Source: DATLZC01 sp037444005 (GTDB lineage: Bacteria > Chloroflexota > Dehalococcoidia > DSTF01 > JACRBR01). From it: DNA of 64,000 nt. Below, piece by piece: positions 17,247-25,319 of this stretch (position 1 is its first letter; each line of letters begins with the position of its first letter). The stretch lies in contig JBBING010000005.1 in NCBI GenBank assembly GCA_037444005.1, positions 7,141 through 71,140 on the forward strand. Direction: 5' to 3'. A program made the translations under genes and the position numbers. The notes under the pieces were generated by a model that saw only the letters and a list, made by a program, of their open reading frames with translations, did not search any database and was not told the origin of the DNA.

Positions 17247-17333
17247 CGATGCCTCCTTTCGATCAGGCGCCTATACGTTCGCTCCTTATATACCACAGCC
17301 GCGCAAGTGGTCTCCGCCGAAGCCGGAAGACAA

Positions 17334-17361
17334 CGAGGGCGCTCCGTTCGGAGCGCCCTCG
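17334..17361. terminator. Terminator hairpin downstream of the SDR gene
   Basis: CGAGGGCGCTCC (17334-17345), GTTC loop, GGAGCGCCCTCG (17350-17361): a perfect 12-bp stem with a tetraloop, lying between the end of the SDR gene and the start of the DUF4389 gene, both on the minus strand. GTTGTCTT follows on the minus strand. Confidence 0.75.
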
Positions 17362-17396
17362 CGTTGCCGCTATACGCGAGTGGGCGGCTCGCCCGC

Positions 17397-18323
17397 CTAC
17401 TCCTTGGGCTCCTGCGGCGGCCACTGGTTGCGGAGGCCGGCCGCGATGGTGCGCGGGATGATGGCGCTGATGCGGTCCACCGTCCAGTCGCTCTCCCCGA
17501 AGATGGTGCTCTCCCACGTCGGCTCGGAGTAGAGGGAGATCTGCCGTCCCGCGACCAGGAAGGTGCGGCCGTTGATGTTCTTCGCCTCGTCGGTGCAGAG
17601 CCAGGTCACAAACGGCCCGATGGCTTCCGGCGGGAACTGCTTGGCGAACGCCTCGAGGGCTTCGAGGCTCATGCCAGCGGCGCCGCCTCGCGCGGCCGCA
17701 GCCTTCATCTCGTCGCTGATGGTGAGCCGGGTGGCCGCCCGCGGCCGGATGGCGTTGCAGCGCACGCCGTAGCGTCCCATGTCCCGCGCCACGGTGCGCG
17801 TCAGGCCGATGATGCCCTCTTTCGCCGCCGAGTAGTTGGCCTGCCCCATGTTCCCCAGGCCTGACTCCGACGACGTGTTCACGATGACGCCCGACCGCTG
17901 CTGCCGGAAGACGACGCAGGCGTGCTTCGTCAGGTTGAAGTGACCCTTGAGGTGGACGGCGATGACCGCGTCCCACTCCTCCTCGGTCATGTTGAAGATC
18001 ATCCGGTCGCGCAGGATGCCGGCGTTGTTGACCAGAATGTCGAGCCGCCCGAACTCGTCGATGGCCTGCTTCACCATGGCCTCGGCGTCGGCGAAGCTAG
18101 CGACGTTGCCGTAGTTGGCGACCGCTTTGCCGCCTCGCGAGCGGATCTCTTCGACCACTTCGTCGGCCGGCCCGCGATCGCCTCCTTCGCCGTGCGCCGT
18201 CCCGCCGTAGTCGTTCACGACGACGGCGGCGCCCTCCTCTGCGAGGCACAGCGCCTCGCCCCGTCCGATGCCACGCCCGGCGCCAGTGACAATGGCCACG
18301 CGGCCCTTCAATCGATCGCCCAC
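17397..18323 (-). CDS. Short-chain dehydrogenase/reductase (HSD17B4/FabG-like)
   Basis: 308 aa classical SDR. NAD(P)-binding TGAGRGIGRG is at residues 14-23, NNAG near 103, a catalytic Ser (TSSESGLGNMGQ, near 150) and the YSAAK motif near 164. The insert NDYGGTAHGEGGDRGPADEVV after the first strands is typical of the SDR module of peroxisomal-type multifunctional enzymes and related acyl-CoA 3-hydroxyacyl dehydrogenases, so a role in fatty acid or sterol side-chain oxidation is possible. A C-terminal extension of about 60 residues (WESTIFGESDWTVD...) goes beyond the core fold. GTG start. Confidence 0.82.
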   Translation of the reverse strand: MGDRLKGRVAIVTGAGRGIGRGEALCLAEEGAAVVVNDYGGTAHGEGGDRGPADEVVEEIRSRGGKAVANYGNVASFADAEAMVKQAIDEFGRLDILVNNAGILRDRMIFNMTEEEWDAVIAVHLKGHFNLTKHACVVFRQQRSGVIVNTSSESGLGNMGQANYSAAKEGIIGLTRTVARDMGRYGVRCNAIRPRAATRLTISDEMKAAAARGGAAGMSLEALEAFAKQFPPEAIGPFVTWLCTDEAKNINGRTFLVAGRQISLYSEPTWESTIFGESDWTVDRISAIIPRTIAAGLRNQWPPQEPKE

Positions 18324-18581
18324 GGTTCGTTGCCTCCTTCGTGTATGGTTCGAGGGATGAGACGCCCTCCCCGCGGGGGAAGGCGAGCGCTTCGTTCCGG
18401 CCGTCGCCCGACCGACGCGCGCGAGAACCCTTGTACTCTATGCGCCCCCTACGGGCAAGAAGCATCTGGCCCGGCGCTGGGGAGGTGAGCGGCTCGTCGG
18501 CCGGTAACCGCGCGGTGACCGCAGGTCAGAATTCACCAACCTGCGCCCGCGGGCTGGGTTTCGCCGCCGATACTGAAGGCG
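18324..18581. other. Intergenic region between SDR gene and Flp pilin
   Basis: About 260 bases separating divergent genes. It must hold promoters for both, but I see no strong consensus boxes, no riboswitch motif and no coding sequence with a good ribosome binding site. Confidence 0.4.
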
Positions 18582-18761
18582 ATGAAGACGCGCACCGTTC
18601 ACCGCTGGGTCGCCCGCGCGGCCGCCGAAGGAGGCCAGACGCTCACGGAATACGGCCTGGTCGTCAGCCTGATCATTGTCTTCATCCTGGTCATGGCGTT
18701 GCAGGTGATGGGCACGACGATCAGCAACGCGTTCGAGCGGGCCACGAGCGTCTTCCCCTGA
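18582..18761 (+). CDS. Flp-type pilin precursor
   Basis: 59 aa. A short basic leader ends in G, followed by QTLTEYGLVVSLIIVFILVM: this is the Flp/type IVb prepilin site (G, then Glu at +5 and Tyr at +6) leading into the single hydrophobic helix. Flp pilins are cleaved by a TadV-type peptidase and assembled by the Tad machine. The gene is alone; the TadE/TadG genes lie 22 kb away at 40.5-43.8 kb and no tadA/B/C is in the window. A strong terminator follows. Confidence 0.85.
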   Translation: MKTRTVHRWVARAAAEGGQTLTEYGLVVSLIIVFILVMALQVMGTTISNAFERATSVFP

Positions 18762-18780
18762 CGCGCCGATCGCTCCGAAA

Positions 18781-18827
18781 CAATTGACGCCCGGCTCCCG
18801 GCTGGGCGCCGGGGCGGGCGCCAATTG
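18781..18827. terminator. Bidirectional terminator between Flp pilin and resA
   Basis: CAATTG (18781-18786) and CAATTG (18822-18827) close a long GC-rich hairpin with CGCCCG/CGGGCG inside. It lies between the convergent pilin and cytochrome c maturation genes and can serve both strands (CAATTG supplies A and T runs on either side). Confidence 0.65.
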
Positions 18828-18847
18828 AGCCGGCGTAGGAGGGCGAG

Positions 18848-19507
18848 CTACTCGGGCTCGCGGGGCGTCAGCAGCTTCTGAATCATCTTCTCCATCGTCT
18901 TCTTGCTCATGGCCCCCACCCGGATCTCCCGCACGATGCCGTCCGCGTCGACGAATACGTGCGTCGGGATGCCGAGGACGCGGTAGTTGGCCGCGATCTG
19001 CGTGTCCGTGTCGAGGCCCACGGGATAGTGCAGGTCAGCGCGCTCCATGTACCCGGCGACGTCTTCCCGCCGCTCGCCGATGGCCGGCGCCAGGAGCACG
19101 AGTCCGTGCTCGTCCTTGTGTGCCTCGTACACCTCCTGGATGTCCGGGTTCTCGGCCCGGCAGGGCGGACACCAGCTCGCCCAGAAGTTGATCCACACCG
19201 GTCGGCCCCGGTAGTCGCTGAGCCGGACCTTCGTGCCGTCGAGCAGGGTCAGCTCGAAGTCGGGGGCAGGCTTCCCGACGCGGGGCGCGGCCCCCTGCGC
19301 GGTCGCCGTCACGGTCACCGCCTGGCTCTTCGCGCCGCCCGGCCGGTCGAAGAACCACACGAGACCCGCGATGGCGACGCCGACGAGCGCCGTGGCGACG
19401 ATGTTCCGCAGGGCGCCCGGCGAAGGCCGCCAGCGCACGGCGTCGAGGTCGGCCTCGTCGTCGACGGGAAGAGGCGTAGGTCTGGCGGGCTCGACGCTTC
19501 TAGCCAT
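18848..19507 (-). CDS. resA: ResA/TlpA-like membrane-anchored thioredoxin
   Basis: 219 aa. A cytoplasmic N-terminal tail of about 40 residues, one membrane helix (IVATALVGVAIAGLVWFF), then an extracytoplasmic thioredoxin fold with the active site WASWCPPCRAE. The ResA group reduces the CxxCH cysteines of apocytochrome c before haem attachment. Last gene of the run ccdA-resB-ccsA-resA, overlapping ccsA by 8 bases. Electrons would come from CcdA. Confidence 0.88.
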   Translation of the reverse strand: MARSVEPARPTPLPVDDEADLDAVRWRPSPGALRNIVATALVGVAIAGLVWFFDRPGGAKSQAVTVTATAQGAAPRVGKPAPDFELTLLDGTKVRLSDYRGRPVWINFWASWCPPCRAENPDIQEVYEAHKDEHGLVLLAPAIGERREDVAGYMERADLHYPVGLDTDTQIAANYRVLGIPTHVFVDADGIVREIRVGAMSKKTMEKMIQKLLTPREPE

Positions 19508-20372
19508 AGCTGTGCAGCCCCCCGAAGAAGTAGTTGCCGAAGTAGGTGAACAAGACCGCCGCGAACCCGCCGATGAGGAGATAGGCGCTGCGCTCACCCT
19601 TCCACCCGCGGACGACGCGTGCGTGGAGGTATCCGCCGTAGAGGAGCCAGGTCACGAGCGAGGCCGTCTCCTTCGGGTCCCAGCTCCAGTACTGCCCCCA
19701 GGCGACTTCGGCCCAGACGGCGCCCAGGATGATGACCAGCGCCATCATCGGGAAGCCGAACATGACGGCCTTGTACCCGATCTCGTCCAGCAGCGCCCGT
19801 CTGGGGAGCCACCGAATGCGGTCGTGCCGGTTCACCAGGAAGAGGACCGCCGCGGCGAAGGAGAGGGCGAACGCCCCGTACGCCGCGACAGCGACCGCCA
19901 CGTGCAGCGTCAGCAGGACGTCGTTCTGGAGCGCCGGCACCAGGGGGTCGATGTCCGACGGCAGCGTCGCGGCGTAGGCGAGCATCGCGAGGCAGACGGG
20001 CAAGACGAGCACGGCCAGCGCCCTGAGTCCGTACCGGAACTCGAAGTACAGATGCACGGCCAGAGCGCCCCACGCGAACGCGAGCGAGAACTCGTACATG
20101 TTCGAGAAGGGGCCGTGGCCGGCCGCCGCCCATCGAAACGCCAGGGCGCCCGTGAGAAAGACGAACGCGTTGATGCTGAGCATGGTGCCCCAGCGGCCCA
20201 GCGAGGCTGCGACCCGCCCCACCGCGGGGCGCGCGTCGGAAGCGACGGAGCCGCCGGCGAGGGCGAGCCGCCGCTGCGCCAGCGCGTACGACATGTACAT
20301 CAGCGCCGCCGCGGCGAGGGCGACGAACGAGACGATGTAAGAGAATCGCGAGAGGTCATCCATGGGTGTCAC
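19500..20372 (-). CDS. ccsA: Cytochrome c synthase subunit CcsA (haem lyase)
   Basis: About 290 aa polytopic membrane protein. The WWD haem-handling motif reads WGQYWSWDPKE near residue 225. External His residues flank it, and FSNMYEFSLAF earlier in the protein is typical of CcsA/ResC. With ResB it exports haem and joins it to CxxCH motifs (System II maturation). The start could be the ATG at 20363 (MDDLSRF) or 20372. Overlaps the end of resB by 17 bases. Confidence 0.9.
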   Translation of the reverse strand: MTPMDDLSRFSYIVSFVALAAAALMYMSYALAQRRLALAGGSVASDARPAVGRVAASLGRWGTMLSINAFVFLTGALAFRWAAAGHGPFSNMYEFSLAFAWGALAVHLYFEFRYGLRALAVLVLPVCLAMLAYAATLPSDIDPLVPALQNDVLLTLHVAVAVAAYGAFALSFAAAVLFLVNRHDRIRWLPRRALLDEIGYKAVMFGFPMMALVIILGAVWAEVAWGQYWSWDPKETASLVTWLLYGGYLHARVVRGWKGERSAYLLIGGFAAVLFTYFGNYFFGGLHSYG

Positions 20373-21819
20373 CTCGTTGCGCTGCGCGCTGCCGCGCCGC
20401 CAGCGAGCGGCGGACGGACGCGATCACGCGCTCGAAATCGCGTTCCAGGCCGAGGTCGCGCTGAGACGTGGCCGCGATGCGCACCTCGGCGCCGCCGTCC
20501 TCGCGGGGCGAGCAGAGCGCCCAGAATCGCCGATGCGGGAACCAGAACACCAGCACGAGCCCCGCCACCATGAGTCCGCTCGCGGCCCAGACCACGTTCA
20601 CGCCGGGGTCTTTGACGACCTTCAGGCCGGTGAATGGCCGCTCGCGCAGGAACGTGAACGTCAGCCCTTCGACGGTGGCCGACTCGTTTCGCTTCAGCGT
20701 TCGGATGTCGATGAGCTGTCCGGTCGCGCTGTCGTACAGCTCCAGGCGGACCGTGCCCTGAGGCACGACGGCGTCGTACTCGCCCGCCGGGGGGCCGACG
20801 ACGTACACCTTCATGGACTTCCCGGGCACATCGAAGAAGCCGACGGGTCGCGGGTTGTCGCGCGTCGACCACGCCAGCGGCACGCCGTCCTCGAAGAGCA
20901 CGGCGCCCGTCCCGTCGGTGACGCGCATCACCGCCGCCTGACCGAAGAACGATTGGTGGAAGCGGATCCCCTTGTACGATGTGGGGGAGTTCACGCGCAC
21001 GGTCGCGCGCTTCACCTCCGCGCCGCGGTCGTAGATGACGATCTCGCTGCGGTAGTCCTTGGGCGGCCCCTCGACGTACCACTCGTCCTGGAACTGCTCG
21101 AGCTTGACGGAGATCTCGGGCGCCAAGGGAAGGGACCGTGTCGAACCCTCGGCGACCACGAAGCTGTCGTCCTTCCAGCCCCAGATGCGCCCCATGAGCG
21201 CTCCCACGAGCAGGAGGACGATGCTGAGGTGGCTCAGAAAGGTCCCGAATCGCGAAAAGCGGAAACGATCGGCGTAGAGCGCGACGGTCGGCCCCTGGTC
21301 CACCACGGTGCGGTACCCGGCCTTGCGGAGCCCCTGGCGGACCGCCGCGCTGGCCTCGGGAAGCGGCAGCGCCACCGCGAACGCCGTCGAGGTGCGCGCG
21401 CGCTCGAAGTACGCGGAGTGCATGCGCACGCGTGGCCGGAACACCGCGGCGCGGATGCTTCCCCAGCGGTTGATGGTGCAGACGATGATGTTGACGACCA
21501 GAATGGCGACGAGGGTGCGGAACCAGATGGAGCTGAACACCCGGAAGAGCTGGAGGCGGTCCATGAGGTCGGTCCAGCTTCCGTAGCGCTCGCGCGCCTG
21601 CTCGAGCCAGCGGGCGTAGGCTTCGCCGTTGCCCAGCGCGGCCTGGGGCGCCTGGTCGATGAGCGTGCCGGCCAGCGCGCCGAGGGCGATGAGCAAGATC
21701 AGGATCAGCGCCAGACGAACCGAGGTCAGCAGTTTCCAGAGCTCGCCCGCGGGGTTGGCGAGCCAGGCCGACCCCACCCGGCCGATTCCCGCCCGTTGCG
21801 CCGCTTGCGCCGATCGCAT
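20356..21819 (-). CDS. resB: Cytochrome c biogenesis protein ResB
   Basis: 487 aa. The ResB family signature is seen: WKLLTSVRLALILILLIALGA at the first membrane helix, LFRVFSSIWFRTLVAILVVNI, a third helix at FLSHLSIVLLLVGALMG, a large extracytoplasmic domain with SPTSYKGIRFHQSFFG, and a final helix before a basic tail. It is the partner of CcsA in System II haem attachment. Ten bases after ccdA. A second, distinct ResB is encoded at 37317-38960. Confidence 0.92.
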   Translation of the reverse strand: MRSAQAAQRAGIGRVGSAWLANPAGELWKLLTSVRLALILILLIALGALAGTLIDQAPQAALGNGEAYARWLEQARERYGSWTDLMDRLQLFRVFSSIWFRTLVAILVVNIIVCTINRWGSIRAAVFRPRVRMHSAYFERARTSTAFAVALPLPEASAAVRQGLRKAGYRTVVDQGPTVALYADRFRFSRFGTFLSHLSIVLLLVGALMGRIWGWKDDSFVVAEGSTRSLPLAPEISVKLEQFQDEWYVEGPPKDYRSEIVIYDRGAEVKRATVRVNSPTSYKGIRFHQSFFGQAAVMRVTDGTGAVLFEDGVPLAWSTRDNPRPVGFFDVPGKSMKVYVVGPPAGEYDAVVPQGTVRLELYDSATGQLIDIRTLKRNESATVEGLTFTFLRERPFTGLKVVKDPGVNVVWAASGLMVAGLVLVFWFPHRRFWALCSPREDGGAEVRIAATSQRDLGLERDFERVIASVRRSLAARQRAAQRGDTHG

Positions 21820-21829
21820 CGTCGCGCTC

Positions 21830-22549
21830 CTATCCGAGTCCGTTGCCGCCCCAGTTGAAGTACCGGGGCATCTGCACCAGTGTGTTCGTCAGCATCAAGA
21901 CGCCCACGGCGACGACGAGCGCGCCGCTCAGCACGGGTACGGCCGCGCGTAGCAGCCTCGCGCGGCGCAGCGGATTCGTGACGCGGTCGACCGCGACCGC
22001 CGTGGCGATGAAGGGCACGCCCAGACCCAGCGAGTAGGTGAGCAGAAGGGCCGCTCCCTGCAGGAGCTCCCCGTCGTACGCCGCGAGCCCGATGATGGCC
22101 CCGAGCACAGGGCCGATGCAGGGCGTCCAGCCGGCGGCGAAGAACACCCCGAGCAGAAACGACCCGACGATGCCCCCGCGGCTTCCGAGCCGGACGCCGG
22201 GAACCCACTCGCGGTTCAGGAACCCCAGGTTGATGACGCCCATGACATGAAAACCCATGAAGACGAGCGCCGCTCCGCCGATCTGCCGCAGGTAGCGGGC
22301 GTTGTCCTGGAGCGCATAGCCCAGAAGGCCGAGCAGCGTCCAGAAGGACACGAACACGGCGGTAAACCCCAGGACGAACGCGACCGCGTGCAGCGCCGCC
22401 ATCGCGCGGCGCCCGTGGGGACCCGCGGCCATCGTCACGCCGGTCATGTGGCCGACGTACACGGGCACGAGGGGCAGATGGCACGGCGACGCGAAGGTGA
22501 GGATGCCGGCGCCGAAGGCCACCAGGAACGTGACGTTCTCTCCGTCCAT
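21830..22549 (-). CDS. ccdA: Thiol-disulfide electron conduit CcdA
   Basis: 239 aa, six hydrophobic segments. The two redox cysteines are visible in ASPCHLPLVP (residue about 22) and GWTPCIGP (about 135). CcdA passes electrons from cytoplasmic thioredoxin to ResA-type proteins outside. The ATG at 22549 has GAGGAG upstream at a good distance. The His after the first Cys (PCH) is unusual; most members have PCV or PCI. Confidence 0.9.
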   Translation of the reverse strand: MDGENVTFLVAFGAGILTFASPCHLPLVPVYVGHMTGVTMAAGPHGRRAMAALHAVAFVLGFTAVFVSFWTLLGLLGYALQDNARYLRQIGGAALVFMGFHVMGVINLGFLNREWVPGVRLGSRGGIVGSFLLGVFFAAGWTPCIGPVLGAIIGLAAYDGELLQGAALLLTYSLGLGVPFIATAVAVDRVTNPLRRARLLRAAVPVLSGALVVAVGVLMLTNTLVQMPRYFNWGGNGLG

Positions 22550-22559
22550 CGCGCGCTCC

Positions 22560-23487
22560 TCAGGGCGCCGGCGTCGCCGCCGGGGGNNNNNNNNNNNNNN
22601 NNNNNNNNCGCGGCCGGGGTCAGCTCGGACCGGAGCCCTTCGACGTGCACCCGCGCTGTTTCGGCGAGCCGCGAGCCGGGCGCCAGTGCGATCACCTTCT
22701 CCCATTCCGCGATCGCGGCGGCGAGGTCGCGGGGCTCGACGTTGGCGTACAGGAAGCCGAGGTTGTAGTGGACCTGCGCGTCGTTCGGGTCCACCTCGAG
22801 GGCCTTGAGCCAGTAGGTCTTCGCCTGGTCCGGCCGGCCCAGGTTGAAGTTGGCGGTGCCGATGTCGGTGAGGGCGTGGACGTTGGCCGGGTCCACGTCG
22901 ACGAGCTTGGTGAACCAGGCGATCGCCTCCTCGTATCGCCCGGCCTGAAAGTTCATCTCACCGAGCTCGAAGAGGGCGTCCCGATTCGAGGGGTCGGTCT
23001 GCAGGAGCGCTTCGAGCTCCTTCGCGCGCGCCTCGTCGAACGCGGCCTGCGCGGGACCGGACCGCGGCAGCTCACCCGCTGATGAGCCGCGGCCGGCGAG
23101 CTCCCTCGCGCCGAACACGATCGCGAGGGCGACGACGCCGGCGGCGACGCCCAGAAGAAGCTTACCTCCCTGCGTGGAGAGCGCCGACGCGGCGCTCGCC
23201 CGTCCTGCGCGCCTTCGCCGCGCGGCCTGTTTGTTCGGCCTTGGACGCGCCGCCGGGGCGGGAGTGGGTTCGATTTCCTCTTCTTCGTCCTCGATCGCTT
23301 CCGGTTCGAGCTCGGACGCAGTCGCCAGGTAGGCGTCGATGCGTTCGGCCTGCGCCCGCGCCCAGGCGCGGAATGGCTCGGGGATGCCGGGCGAGGTCAG
23401 GAACTCGGCGAGCTCATTGCACCAGCGTTCGAGCTCGTCGGGTGTCAGGCCTTCCGGAATGCCGGCCGGGGCTGCGCGCGCGGTCAT
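22560..23487 (-). CDS. Membrane-anchored TPR protein (CcmI/CycH-like), crosses assembly gap
   Basis: About 305 aa with an N-terminal soluble part (DELERWCNELAEFL), an acidic linker (IEDEEEEIEP), a basic stretch, one membrane helix (LLLGVAAGVVALAIVFG) and at least three TPR repeats (DALFELGEMNFQAGRYEEAI, HALTDIGTANFNLGRPDQA, QVHYNLGFLYA). Such proteins next to ccdA/resB are thought to present apocytochrome c. The 22-N gap falls close to the C terminus; the frame after the gap only gives a stop just before ccdA if the real gap length differs from 22 by a number not divisible by three. The stop at 22560 is inferred. Confidence 0.72.
22587..22608. other. Assembly gap (22 Ns)
   Basis: A run of 22 unknown bases in the 3' end of the TPR gene. 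It shows that the contig was scaffolded, so gap size and local frame are unreliable. Confidence 0.99.
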
Positions 23488-23490
23488 AGC

Positions 23491-24042
23491 TCACCATCCT
23501 TCCGGCGGGAGCGGCGTGTCCGTCGGCGCGCCGATGTCGGCGTACGTCTGGTCGATGAAGGCGCGCGCTTCCGCCAGCGACTTGCCCTCCGCGAGCAGAC
23601 GCTGCACGTCGAGGACGATGGAGACGCACATGTCGCATCCCGCTCCGTGCTCGTCGTACTCGACGCCCGAGGCGCCGAGATTCCGGATGAAGCAGTCGCG
23701 CACGCTCTTGTGGCCGGAATGTTCGCCGCATCCGCAGTAGCAGGGGATGTACACGAGCTTGTCGGCGGCGGCGAGCGCGTACTCGTACGCGGCGATGACC
23801 CTGTCGCCGCCCGCCGTCACGAAGGCCGGTAGCGAGCCGTCGGCCGCGACGGGCCGCGAGGCCGCGGGCAGCGGGCCGCTGTCTCCGCCTCCCGAGAAGA
23901 ACTCTCCGAACCAGAGTCCGGCAGCCACGATGACCACGGCCGGAAGCGCCACAGGCAAAAATCCGAGAAGACGGCGGGTCAGAGAATCGGAAGGCGGAAC
24001 ACGGAGCCGCTGCTGCGCGCGTCGCCGGCTACGACCGCTCAT
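23491..24042 (-). CDS. PCYCGC-motif membrane protein (PF13798-like), copy 1
   Basis: 183 aa from the ATG at 24042, chosen for its AAAGGAG ribosome binding site. A basic N-terminal tail, one membrane helix (LLGFLPVALPAVVIVAAGLWFG) and an external domain with IPCYCGCGEHSGH, CFIR and GCDMC, ending in DTPLPPEGW. The PCYCGC domain has many conserved cysteines and is of unknown function; metal (copper) handling or thiol chemistry is plausible. It heads the System II cytochrome c operon, 3 bases before the TPR gene. A paralogue lies at 27245-27685. Confidence 0.82.
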   Translation of the reverse strand: MSGRSRRRAQQRLRVPPSDSLTRRLLGFLPVALPAVVIVAAGLWFGEFFSGGGDSGPLPAASRPVAADGSLPAFVTAGGDRVIAAYEYALAAADKLVYIPCYCGCGEHSGHKSVRDCFIRNLGASGVEYDEHGAGCDMCVSIVLDVQRLLAEGKSLAEARAFIDQTYADIGAPTDTPLPPEGW

Positions 24043-24197
24043 GGTGCGCTCCTTTCGGTTGGCTCCATGATCGCGCCGTCGTGTTCGGACCGCATGCATC
24101 GCCGCGCACATCCGGCGGCATATCCCCCGTCGACAGCGCGCGGGGCGCCGGGATGCCGCCGGGGCATGCCTCCGGTGTATCCATGGCTATAGGGCGG

Positions 24198-25013
24198 CTA
24201 CGGCGTCGGCGACGGTTCGGGCGTCGGCGTGTCCGTGGGGGACGGCGTAGCCGTCGGAACGGGCGTGTCCGTCGGCGGAGGGGTCTCGGTGGGCGGAGCC
24301 GGGGTCTCGGTGGTCTCCGGGGTGTCCGTGGGCGTGGGTGTCGCCGTAGGACGGCTCACGGGCATGAACCCCGACTGGCGAGACGGGTCATCCCCGTGTG
24401 TGTGACAGGCCGTGCAGTCCGTGCCGACGGGCCCGTGACCTTCGCCCTGGAGCTCGGCGCTGTACACGTTGTTGTGCGACGTCGTCGTGTGGCACACCAC
24501 GCAGATGCTGTCCACGACGCCGTCGTCGAGCCCGTCGTCGTACGAGTCTTCCCCGCTCTCGTGCAGGAAGCGGACGTCGTACCCGCCGATCGTCGAGCGA
24601 ATCATGGCCCGGTTGCCGGGCCCGCCGGGGTCGCCGTGGGGGTCGTGGCAGGCGGTGCACGACACGACGAACGGCGGCTGCGTCCTGTACGGGTCGTCCA
24701 CGTTGCTGTGGGTGGACTTCGGCTCCGCGACGCCGACGGCGTGGCAGCGGGTGCAGACGCTGAGGTCCGTCCCGTCCGCGACGAGCAACGGCTCGCCGAC
24801 GGCGGTGTGCGCGCGATGACAGGCGGCGCATTCCGGCTCGGGTCCGTGGGGACTTTCGACGCCTTCATCCGCCCGAAGGGGCGCTGTCGCCCGCTCGACC
24901 GGCGGCAGGAACGGGGCGCCGCCCGTCATCTCGGTGAGCGCGGGATACGCCGCCAGCGCCGCAAAAGCCGCGATGGCGCCGCGAAGGATCCAGGTTCTCA
25001 GCGAGCGGTTCAT
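24198..25013 (-). CDS. Secreted multihaem cytochrome c (five CxxCH)
   Basis: 271 aa from the ATG at 25013. An N-terminal signal or anchor helix (ILRGAIAAFAALAAYPAL) is followed by five CxxCH haem sites: ECAACH, VCTRCH, SCTACH, ICVVCH and DCTACH. The spacing resembles doubled-CxxCH/NapC-NrfH-type or octahaem-like proteins, but with a tail of about 50 residues rich in Thr and Pro and no recognisable enzyme domain. Likely an electron carrier tethered outside the membrane and a client of the neighbouring System II operon. Divergent from hemA. Confidence 0.85.
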   Translation of the reverse strand: MNRSLRTWILRGAIAAFAALAAYPALTEMTGGAPFLPPVERATAPLRADEGVESPHGPEPECAACHRAHTAVGEPLLVADGTDLSVCTRCHAVGVAEPKSTHSNVDDPYRTQPPFVVSCTACHDPHGDPGGPGNRAMIRSTIGGYDVRFLHESGEDSYDDGLDDGVVDSICVVCHTTTSHNNVYSAELQGEGHGPVGTDCTACHTHGDDPSRQSGFMPVSRPTATPTPTDTPETTETPAPPTETPPPTDTPVPTATPSPTDTPTPEPSPTP

Positions 25014-25319
25014 CGACCCTCTTGTCGCAACGCGCTTCGAGGCTCGCCGACGGCGCGACGTCGGGCGCCCCTCCCGCTCATCATCGATCCAACGGACGCT
25101 TGCGCCGACCGACCGTTCGGTCCAAGGGGTCTGTACCGTTCGTTCGCCCGGCCGCCGCCCTGCGTTTGGCAGCTTTGCGCGGGTGTAGGCCGCGGGGCAC
25201 ATGACCGCCGCCGCCGCTCGGCGCGCCCTTCTATCCGGAGTATGACCATCGTCGCATGGGGCCGGCGCCGCGGGCGCTGCAGAATCTTCGGCAGAAGGTG
25301 GCCCGCGGGGAGCGCCGGG
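25014..25319. other. Intergenic region between the cytochrome c and hemA
   Basis: About 300 bases between divergent genes for a multihaem cytochrome and for haem synthesis. No clear -35/-10 pair, repeat or RNA motif could be recognised; it is GC-rich with no supported reading frame. Confidence 0.4.

Noticed and set aside
18324..18581. Cyclic di-GMP riboswitch before the Flp pilin
   Set aside because: The conserved GEMM blocks are not present.
22444..22560. TPR protein reading into ccdA
   Set aside because: Caused by the 22-N gap: a correct gap length would restore the stop just before the ccdA ATG.
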